NCBI GenBank assembly: GCA_013824905.1 | Contig: PNOO01000184.1 | Span: forward strand, 1 to 5,164 | Direction: 5' to 3' | Length of the DNA: 5,164 bases | From: Syntrophus sp. (in: bacteria) | GTDB lineage: Bacteria > Desulfobacterota > Syntrophia > Syntrophales > UBA5619 | Shown: positions 1 through 4,787 of the stretch, in pieces | How positions within the stretch are numbered: position 1 is the first letter of the stretch | Layout: each line of letters starts with the position of its first letter | Notes under the pieces: model-generated | Seen by the model: only the letters and a program-made list of their open reading frames with translations | The model's database searches: none | What the model was told of the DNA's origin: nothing | Translations under genes and position numbers: made by a program

Positions 1-261
1 TCGCTCCGTGTAATCCAAGGACTCCATCCCGAACTTCAACCGCAGGTCCACGACCGGGATCACCTTTCCCCGCAGGTTGATCACGCCCTTCATGTATTCC
101 GGCGTCTGGGGGACCGTCGTTATCGCCATGATCCCGATGATCTCCTTCACCTTCAGGATTCCGATCCCGTACTCCTCTTCGGCCAACGTAAACGTCAGAT
201 ATTTCCCCTCCCGGTTCACCATCGCCTTCACCGCCTGATCCATCATCCCTGCCTCATTCAT
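1..261 (-). CDS. cheW: CheW-like chemotaxis/chemosensory adaptor protein (N-terminal part, truncated by window edge)
   Basis: CheW is a cytoplasmic adaptor that links methyl-accepting receptors to the histidine kinase CheA. The 87 visible residues have the family pattern. A short leader is followed by KYLTFTLAEEEYGIGI (residues 20-35), the first beta strands with the usual 'YGI' motif. Next come VKEIIG (38-43), TVPQTPEYMKGVINLRG (49-65) and VIPVVDLRLKFG (67-78), the most conserved stretch of CheW. Full-length CheW is about 150-180 aa, so roughly half lies beyond position 1. The ATG at 261-259 has a GGAGG about 7 nt upstream, inside the end of the preceding HTH gene. That gene's TGA lies one base before this ATG, so translation is probably coupled. 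The gene is third in an operon behind a sigma-54 promoter. A CheW domain could also belong to a larger protein such as CheV; the missing C-terminus would decide. Confidence 0.9.
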   Translation of the reverse strand, partial: MNEAGMMDQAVKAMVNREGKYLTFTLAEEEYGIGILKVKEIIGIMAITTVPQTPEYMKGVINLRGKVIPVVDLRLKFGMESLDYTER

Positions 262-262
262 A

Positions 263-493
263 TCATCCTCCATCCTTCCTGAAATTCTCCTGATCTCCCT
301 CCGGCCGATCCTTCCCGGCACGCGGGATTCCGTAAAACAACCTCTCCACTCTGCCCATATCGAACCGCCAGGATTTCCCCAGCTTTAACCCCGGCAACTT
401 CCCTTGCGACGCCAAACGGCACACCGTGCTCTCTCTCAACCGGAGAACGGCGGCAACCTCCCGGGCCGTGGCTATTTGTATCTTTGCACCCAT
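263..493 (-). CDS. Small excisionase-type (MerR-like, HTH_17) helix-turn-helix DNA-binding protein
   Basis: A 76-aa protein that is essentially a single DNA-binding domain. Residues 9-53 follow the excisionase-family pattern: TAREVAAVLRLRESTVCRLA is the helix-turn-helix, GKLPGLKLGKSWRF (31-44) is the wing, and VERLF starts a closing helix. Such proteins serve as phage excisionases, BldC-like regulators or orphan transcription factors. No integrase or att site is visible, so a regulatory role is more likely here (inference). The C-terminal tail is charged and probably disordered. I chose the ATG at 493-491 because AAGGTG lies 6 nt upstream. The ORF also opens at an ATG at 529, but that start overlaps the preceding gene by 26 nt and its GGGGG run abuts the ATG, so it is less likely. 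The gene starts 10 nt after the upstream stop and ends 1 nt before cheW, so all three are co-transcribed. Confidence 0.82.
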   Translation of the reverse strand: MGAKIQIATAREVAAVLRLRESTVCRLASQGKLPGLKLGKSWRFDMGRVERLFYGIPRAGKDRPEGDQENFRKDGG

Positions 494-503
494 AGGTTTC
501 ACC

Positions 504-932
504 TTATCGTTGACATAATGTCCGCACATCCCCCTGTAGTTTTCTCCTCCTGCTCTGGGGAAGATCGTACAGATCGACCATCCGCTTGGTGACCGTCACA
601 ATATCGATCGGATCACAGTCCGCCCAGGCGACATACCGCGGCCGCAGCTTGTGCACCTTCGCCATCGTATCGTTGTCCTCATCCGACAAGATAAGGATAC
701 TTTTCACGTCGGCCATCAAGTCGCCAAGCGAGAGGATTCGCGTGATTTCCTCCCGGGTTACAGCGAAAAGGACCGCCACTTTAACATTTGAAAGCGGCAT
801 GCCCAATCTCGCGGACATTTCTCCAATAGAACGGTAAATCTCAAATTTCTTCTTTGGGATTGCCATTTCAAGCAGCGTAAGAAAACGACGTTCCAGTTCA
901 TTTTCTGAAGGTGTATAGACGATTAATCCCAT
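504..932 (-). CDS. Hypothetical protein, possibly a degenerate receiver (pseudo-receiver) domain
   Basis: A 142-aa soluble protein with no signal peptide or membrane segment. I do not recognise a named family. Hydrophobic strands alternate with helices as in a CheY-like fold: LIVYT (3-7), VAVLFAV (52-58), SILILSD (78-84) and YVAWAD (100-105), then a helix IVTVTKRMVDLY (111-122) and a basic tail with RRRK (128-131). If this is a receiver, the phosphorylation pocket is missing: the first strand ends in TPSENE rather than a DD pair, no Asp ends the strand at 52-58, and the expected Lys after strand five is replaced by acidic residues. It would then signal by partner binding rather than phosphorylation (inference). 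It is first in an operon with an HTH protein and CheW. I chose the ATG at 932 for its AGGG at good spacing; ATG 938 and TTG 950 are alternatives in the same frame. Confidence 0.72.
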   Translation of the reverse strand: MGLIVYTPSENELERRFLTLLEMAIPKKKFEIYRSIGEMSARLGMPLSNVKVAVLFAVTREEITRILSLGDLMADVKSILILSDEDNDTMAKVHKLRPRYVAWADCDPIDIVTVTKRMVDLYDLPQSRRRKLQGDVRTLCQR

Positions 933-962
933 TTTCATAACCCTAATCAATTAACTGGAAGA

Positions 963-978
963 CCTGTTTGTTAACAGG
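963..978 (-). other. Small inverted repeat (hairpin) in the 5' leader of the sigma-54-driven operon
   Basis: CCTGTT and AACAGG form a perfect 6-bp stem around a 4-nt loop. In the transcript predicted from the sigma-54 promoter, the hairpin would lie at about +5 to +20, ahead of the ribosome binding site. It could protect the 5' end of the mRNA or act as a protein-binding dyad. No T-run follows, so it is not a terminator. A role is only inferred. Confidence 0.35.
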
Positions 979-992
979 ATGTTTCAAGATAG

Positions 993-1009
993 AGCAATAA
1001 CGGGGCCAA
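993..1009 (-). promoter_or_regulatory. Sigma-54 (RpoN) promoter for the 932-1 operon
   Basis: On the minus strand the sequence reads TTGGCCCCGTTATTGCT. The essential GG (-24) and GC (-12) pairs are exactly 10 nt apart, and 9 of the 10 core positions match TGGCAC-N5-TTGC. The start site is predicted near position 982, giving a leader of about 50 nt before the ATG at 932. Sigma-54 promoters require an AAA+ enhancer-binding protein; a gene for one lies immediately upstream, and a repeat array sits at enhancer distance. The AT-rich stretch at about 1015-1070 between array and promoter could allow DNA bending, but I did not find a clear IHF site. Confidence 0.8.
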
Positions 1010-1091
1010 GCGGTCCGTTTTTAAGATAACAAGTAATTACAAAATGATATCTCGTTTTATTTTTTGGCGTGAAGAGAGAGGGAGGATGGAA

Positions 1092-1141
1092 GAATCATAA
1101 ACTTATGGGGGAATCATAATTCTTTATGATTTTTTCATAAA
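1092..1141. promoter_or_regulatory. Putative enhancer (UAS): alternating CATAA/TTATG half-site array
   Basis: Five half-sites alternate in orientation: CATAA 1096-1100, TTATG 1103-1107, CATAA 1115-1119, TTATG 1124-1128 and CATAA 1136-1140. They form nested dyads, the longest being AATCATAA-TTCT-TTATGATT at 1112-1131 (8-bp arms) and TTTATGA-N5-TCATAAA at 1123-1141. GAATCATAA occurs as a direct repeat at 1092 and 1111. Like-oriented sites are 19-21 bp apart, about two helical turns, so bound dimers would lie on one DNA face. Relative to the predicted start at about 982, the array spans about -114 to -158, the usual position for NtrC-family activator sites. The likely binding protein is the regulator encoded at 1162-2565 (inference). 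Confidence 0.6.
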
Positions 1142-1161
1142 CGGGAAGAGAGGGGGATTGA

Positions 1162-2565
1162 TCAGACTTTGGTCGATATCTTGTACTTTCGCAGGAGTTC
1201 GTACAGCCGCGGCTGGCTGAGATCTGAGATCCTGCAGGCCTGTTCGAAGTTGCCCGCGGTCATCTTGAGAAGATCCGTTAAATATTCATTTTCCGCTTTC
1301 GCATAGACGGATGCTCTCAATTCTTTTAGTGTGGGAGGATGACCGGACGGAAGGATTTCCGTATTAGTGCTGATGGAAGAACGATCGCCGGTTGAGGCCC
1401 GCACCAGATCCACTCGAATCTCGCGGGGAAGATGTTTTCTAAACAGTGTGGAAGCGGATGAGGCCGCGGCAACGGCCCTTTCAATCGCATTGACCAGTTC
1501 GCGGACATTTCCCGGCCAATGATAGGAGAGCAGGGCCTCGATGAAATCGGGGGAAAATGTTTTGGCATCCAGGCCGCTTCGCTTGCAGATCTTTTCCGCA
1601 TGGTGGACGGCGATCGGAACGATATCCTCTCGATGGTCCCTCAAGGGAGGAAGGACAATCGTATGGGCGCGGAGCCGGTAAAGCAGATCTTCCCGAAACT
1701 GTCCCGATCTGACCATGCTCTCCAGATCACGATTGGTCGCTGCGATCAGCCTGAAGTTGCTTTCAACTTCCCTTTGGCCGCCCAACGGTCGAAAACGGCG
1801 TTCCTGGAGCACCCGGAGAAAGACCTTTTGCAGGGACAGGGGGAGTTCGGCTATCTCGTCAAGAAAAAGGGTCCCCCCGTCCGCCTGTTTAATTAGCCCT
1901 ACACGGCCCTGAACGGCGCCGGTGAACGCCCCTTTTTCATGCCCAAAAAGGATGCTCTCTATCAGTGTCCCTTGAAGTGCGGCACAATCGACCACTACAA
2001 AACTCTTTCCCGCGCGGGGGCTGTTATCGTGGATGGCCTTGGCAAAGAGTTCCTTGCCCGTACCCGTTTCACCGGTAACGAGAACATTGACGTCCGTTGA
2101 TGTCGCCTCGGAAAGCAGATCATAGGCGTCCTTCATTCTGGAACTGTTCCCGATGATCGCATCTATTTTCAGCGCCTTAGCCGGCTTTCTCGTTCGCCTC
2201 TCTGCCCGGTACAGGAGAGCCCGCATCAGGTGAAGCTTGATCACGCTGATCGGAAACGGTTTTTGGATGTAGTCCCAGGCGCCGCTTTCTATCGCCAGTT
2301 CCGCGCCGTCAGGCGTTCCGCTCCCCGTAAGAATAATGATCTCCGGCTCCGAAGAAACAGCCCGGATTTCCGAAATGTGATCAAGTCCGTTCCCGTCGGG
2401 CAGCACCACATCCAGAAAGACCACATCGAAAGCGTCCGATGCGGCAAGTCTTAGCCCCTCTTCGATCGCATGGGCGCACTGGATCTCATGGCCGTCGACC
2501 GCCATCGCTTCAGTCAATACACTGCAGAACCATTCATCATCATCAATGATCAGAATTTTTGCCAT
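1162..2565 (-). CDS. Sigma-54-dependent response regulator, NtrC/AtoC family (receiver - AAA+ - Fis-type HTH)
   Basis: A complete 467-aa transcriptional activator. The receiver (1 to about 120) has the acidic DDD at 8-10, the phospho-acceptor D52 in VVFLDVVLPDG, T80, and K102 in QKPF, so phosphorylation by a histidine kinase is expected. The central AAA+ domain (about 136-370) has Walker A GETGTGKE (165-172), the sigma-54-contacting loop GAFTGA (212-217), Walker B GGTLFLDE (230-237), AATNRD (275-280), the arginine-finger region FREDLLYRL (290-298) and WPGNVREL (350-357). The C-terminus (about 435-462) is a Fis-type HTH for enhancer binding. All motifs are intact and the length is typical. The ATG at 2565 has GGGAG 6 nt upstream. 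No kinase gene is visible. The gene lies directly upstream of a sigma-54 promoter and a repeat array, its most likely target. The specific family member (AtoC, ZraR or other) cannot be assigned. Confidence 0.96.
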   Translation of the reverse strand: MAKILIIDDDEWFCSVLTEAMAVDGHEIQCAHAIEEGLRLAASDAFDVVFLDVVLPDGNGLDHISEIRAVSSEPEIIILTGSGTPDGAELAIESGAWDYIQKPFPISVIKLHLMRALLYRAERRTRKPAKALKIDAIIGNSSRMKDAYDLLSEATSTDVNVLVTGETGTGKELFAKAIHDNSPRAGKSFVVVDCAALQGTLIESILFGHEKGAFTGAVQGRVGLIKQADGGTLFLDEIAELPLSLQKVFLRVLQERRFRPLGGQREVESNFRLIAATNRDLESMVRSGQFREDLLYRLRAHTIVLPPLRDHREDIVPIAVHHAEKICKRSGLDAKTFSPDFIEALLSYHWPGNVRELVNAIERAVAAASSASTLFRKHLPREIRVDLVRASTGDRSSISTNTEILPSGHPPTLKELRASVYAKAENEYLTDLLKMTAGNFEQACRISDLSQPRLYELLRKYKISTKV

Positions 2566-2640
2566 TGGCGTCTCCCTAAAATAATGACTTTTTCGGATTC
2601 ACTTTGACGATTGATTTTAGCTGTCGACTGTAAAATCCGC

Positions 2641-2654
2641 GCAGATCCGCTGCC
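2641..2654 (-). promoter_or_regulatory. Weak candidate sigma-54 promoter upstream of the response-regulator gene
   Basis: On the minus strand CGGCAG-CGGAT-CTGC has the required GG-N10-GC spacing and matches 7 of 10 core positions. The start site would be near 2629, with a leader of about 64 nt before the ATG at 2565. The CATAA sites at 2752-2784 would then lie at about -124 to -155, close to the geometry of the downstream promoter. GG-N10-GC is common by chance in GC-rich DNA, so this is tentative. Confidence 0.28.
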
Positions 2655-2666
2655 GACCTGAGCTGG

Positions 2667-2714
2667 TTAGCGCCTCCTCCTTGCTGCTCGGCGATGCCGC
2701 ATTATTTCAAACAT
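2667..2714 (-). other. Possible 15-codon Arg-rich upstream ORF in the regulator leader
   Basis: An ATG at 2714 opens a short frame, MFEIMRHRRAARRRR, ending in TAA at 2669-2667. Its last sense codons include AGG-AGG-AGG, which are often rare and also look like a Shine-Dalgarno sequence with no start codon suitably placed after it. No good ribosome binding site precedes the ATG. It could be a leader peptide that pauses ribosomes ahead of the regulator gene, but chance is more likely. Confidence 0.15.
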
Positions 2715-2751
2715 GTATCCGTTGGCCCGAACTCCTCACGGAACAAAACAC

Positions 2752-2784
2752 TCATAAAGTCTTTTACTACTACCATAATTATAG
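2752..2784. promoter_or_regulatory. CATAA-type sites upstream of the regulator gene (possible autoregulation)
   Basis: TCATAAA at 2752-2758 and CATAATTATAG at 2774-2784 resemble the half-sites of the 1092-1141 array. Their CATAA cores begin at 2753 and 2774, 21 bp apart, the same spacing as between two like-oriented sites of that array. The sites may let the response regulator bind upstream of its own gene. The motif is short and AT-rich, so coincidence is possible. The same segment carries a minus-strand TATAAT (2783-2778), so a housekeeping promoter is an alternative reading. Confidence 0.35.
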
Positions 2785-2899
2785 TGAAAACAACATCAGT
2801 ATTTACGGATTGAGGAGCTGCCTATTCGTAGAGATTGACGGTTTGTGGACTTCAGTAAAGGGATGAAACCGGGTGATATGGTCCTTAAACGCAGGGCCT

Positions 2900-4690
2900 T
2901 TAGGGGCTCAAATACCTGGCCGCCCACCCGATCTGAAGTTCGGCAAGCCTGGAAGGCGTCGGCGCCCCGGACTCATCCCATCCCATCAGCCGGTAGTAGG
3001 TTTTTCGGGACTCGGCGAACCTTTCCGGGTCAAGTCCTTTTAACGGACCATCGGACGGGGAGACCTCAAATCGGTTCGGCAACGCATCGTCCTTTTCCGA
3101 AAATCCTTCGCGGATATTGAATATCCGTGCGAGGGCGACCCCCCGCTCGACGGCCTGCATAAGGTCCTGAGTCGTCACCGGCCAGCCGGTAATATATTCG
3201 ACCGCCTCTCGAACCTGATCCTCGCTCCAGGGGACGAATTTGCAGATTCCCAGATAATTGGTCAACTGCGCCGAAAAACCCTTCCGGTAGAGCTTGGCGC
3301 CCGTGTCCTTATCCAGGGTTTCTGTGTCGTGAATGCCCGTGCTGTGGTCGGCTCCGGCCACATGCATACTGTAATGAAGCCCCATCGCCTGTTTATGCCG
3401 CGGCTCGTGCATGGGGATCTCCGCCCCTTTGACCTGCATCGCCAATTCCCCGGAACCCTTTCCGATTTTTTCCGATGCCCGCTTGGTTCCTTCCGCCAGA
3501 AGATCTCCGAACCCCTTTCGCAGGGCGATATGCTCCACCATCTGAAGCATCGATTCGGCATTTCCGAAAGAAAGATCCAACCCGTCCGTATCCTCCCGGC
3601 TGAGAATCCCTTTTTCTGTGCACTCCATGGCAAAAGAAATCGCCACCCCCGTTGAAATCGTATCGATCCCGTAGCGGTTGCAAATTTCATTGGCTTTCAT
3701 CAGGGCTTCCAGATTGTCGATGCCGCAGTTGGAGCCCAAGGCGGCCAATGTTTCATACTCCGGTCCGCCGTAAATAGGGTCGACGATAAAGGGCTCCTGC
3801 AGTTTGACCACCCGCTTGCAGCGGATGGGGCAGCCATAACAATTGTCCATCTTTTCAAGGTATTTTTTACAGAGCAACTGCACGTTGATCTTTTCCACAC
3901 CGGGAAACCTGCCCCCTTTGAAGTTTCTGACAGGCGTATTTCCGGCGGCTTCGTAGGCGATCATATCTGAACCGGTCCCGTAGCGCCAGTGTTTGGAGAT
4001 CTCTTTATAATTTTGGTGCATCCAGCGGTTCAGCGCGTGAAGTTTTTCCTTATCGGCCACTTCCGGCGGACGACTTCCCCGGACGGCGATCGCTTTGAGC
4101 CTCTTTGAGCCCATAACGGCGCCCATCCCGGTTCGACCGGCCGCATGGGTAATATCGTTTAAAATACAGGCAAAGCGAACGCGTTTCTCTCCGGCAGGAC
4201 CGATAACCGCGGCGCGAATTCTTTTGTCTTTTAGTTCTTCCTGGATGGCAGCCTGCGTATCTGCCGTCTCCAGCCCCCAGAGATGATCCGCATCGCGAAT
4301 TTCCGCTATTCCGTCCCGGATCGACAGATAGACAGGCTTCGGAGAGATTCCTTCCACTATGATCGCCTCAAAACCGGCCCTTTTTAACTCCGCCCCCCAG
4401 AAACCGCCGGCCTCGGATTCGCCGTACGCCCCCGAAAGGGGGGATTTGCAACCGACGCTGTTTCGTCCGCTTCCCACAAAAGGATGACCCGTGAGCGTGC
4501 CTAAGGCGAAAACGAGTCTGTTTTCCGGGCCGAACGGATCGATTCCTTTGGGCACTTCCGTTAATAGGGTGTAGGCGATCAGTCCACGGCCTCCTAAATA
4601 GAGCCGATAATGGTCTTCTGGAATCGCCTGGACCGCCAGCTTGCCGGTGGTCAGATCCACACGCAGAATATTGCCGTTTACCCCTTTCAT
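2900..4690 (-). CDS. Aldehyde:ferredoxin oxidoreductase (tungsten-pterin AOR family)
   Basis: A complete 596-aa enzyme of the AOR family, which oxidises aldehydes to carboxylic acids with ferredoxin as electron acceptor, or runs in reverse, using a tungsten bis-pyranopterin and a 4Fe-4S cluster in the cytoplasm. The N-terminal domain shows YLGGRGL (31-37), NSVGCKSPLSGAYGES (77-92) and AAGRTGMGAVMGSKRLKAI (183-201). The cluster ligands are C284, C287 and C291 (C-X2-C-X3-C) plus distal C483 in GICKF. E311 in GGPEYET and H449 in GADHST correspond to active-site residues known from archaeal AOR. Length is typical. The ATG at 4690 has GGGAGGG just upstream; the frame stays open to 4966, but that extension is antisense-like, overlaps the previous gene and lacks family similarity. 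No ferredoxin or second-subunit gene is adjacent. Substrate is unknown. A benzoyl-CoA reductase BamB-type paralogue is less likely because no bam neighbours are seen. Confidence 0.95.
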   Translation of the reverse strand: MKGVNGNILRVDLTTGKLAVQAIPEDHYRLYLGGRGLIAYTLLTEVPKGIDPFGPENRLVFALGTLTGHPFVGSGRNSVGCKSPLSGAYGESEAGGFWGAELKRAGFEAIIVEGISPKPVYLSIRDGIAEIRDADHLWGLETADTQAAIQEELKDKRIRAAVIGPAGEKRVRFACILNDITHAAGRTGMGAVMGSKRLKAIAVRGSRPPEVADKEKLHALNRWMHQNYKEISKHWRYGTGSDMIAYEAAGNTPVRNFKGGRFPGVEKINVQLLCKKYLEKMDNCYGCPIRCKRVVKLQEPFIVDPIYGGPEYETLAALGSNCGIDNLEALMKANEICNRYGIDTISTGVAISFAMECTEKGILSREDTDGLDLSFGNAESMLQMVEHIALRKGFGDLLAEGTKRASEKIGKGSGELAMQVKGAEIPMHEPRHKQAMGLHYSMHVAGADHSTGIHDTETLDKDTGAKLYRKGFSAQLTNYLGICKFVPWSEDQVREAVEYITGWPVTTQDLMQAVERGVALARIFNIREGFSEKDDALPNRFEVSPSDGPLKGLDPERFAESRKTYYRLMGWDESGAPTPSRLAELQIGWAARYLSP

Positions 4691-4742
4691 CGTCCCTCCC
4701 TCGGTTTCCGATTCGGATAAGAGCCTACTTTTTTGTAAGTGG

Positions 4743-4771
4743 AGGATAGGGGAAGCGTCCATGGACGTCAA
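4743..4771 (-). promoter_or_regulatory. Putative sigma-70-type promoter for the aldehyde oxidoreductase gene
   Basis: On the minus strand TTGACG (4771-4766, 5 of 6 matches to the -35 consensus) is separated by exactly 17 bp from TATCCT (4748-4743, 4 of 6 to the -10). Transcription would start near 4736, giving a leader of about 46 nt before the ATG at 4690. It lies in the only gap between the WYL-like gene and the oxidoreductase, so the latter can be expressed independently. Confidence 0.5.
4756..4767. promoter_or_regulatory. Perfect 12-bp palindrome overlapping the AOR promoter (possible operator)
   Basis: CGTCCATGGACG is identical to its reverse complement. It overlaps the last two bases of the predicted -35 box and most of the -35/-10 spacer, a classic repressor position. 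With no loop it is more likely a DNA-level dyad than an RNA hairpin. No second copy was seen in the window, and the binding protein is unknown. Confidence 0.35.
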
Positions 4772-4787
4772 GGGAATTTTACTTTGC

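Larger units (their letters stand above)
2566..2899. other. Intergenic region between the aldehyde oxidoreductase and the sigma-54 regulator
   Basis: This 334-bp stretch holds no convincing gene. It contains the leader and promoter region of the regulator gene: CATAA-type sites at 2752-2784, a weak GG-N10-GC element at 2641-2654, and a TATAAT on the minus strand at 2783-2778 without a good -35 partner. A short Arg-rich reading frame lies at 2667-2714. No clear hairpin with a T-run follows the oxidoreductase stop at 2900, so how that transcript ends is not visible. Confidence 0.6.

Noticed and set aside
263..493. Excisionase-like protein as a sign of a prophage or integrative element
   Set aside because: No integrase, att-type repeat or phage gene is present, and the gene is embedded in a signalling operon; the domain is widely used in ordinary regulators.
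1112..1134. Hairpin followed by T-run read as a Rho-independent terminator
   Set aside because: The stem is almost all A/T and the T-run would serve only plus-strand transcription, whereas the genes here run on the minus strand. The repeated half-sites fit a protein-binding array better.
1519..1896. Plus-strand 125-codon ORF
   Set aside because: Entirely antisense to the AAA+ domain of the sigma-54 regulator; a shadow of its codon bias.
2658..2672. tRNA D-arm-like string (GAGCTGGTTAGCGC)
   Set aside because: No acceptor stem, anticodon arm or GGTTCGA T-arm can be placed around it; a chance match.
2681..2866. Plus-strand 61-codon ORF in the intergenic region
   Set aside because: It begins with TTG, has no ribosome binding site, no recognisable motif, and lies against the direction of every other gene.
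2845..3120. Plus-strand ORF overlapping the 3' end of the oxidoreductase gene
   Set aside because: GTG start without a ribosome binding site, and mostly antisense to a clearly real coding region.
3262..3690. Minus-strand 142-codon ORF inside the oxidoreductase gene
   Set aside because: It is an alternative frame of the strongly supported AOR gene and has no independent motif.
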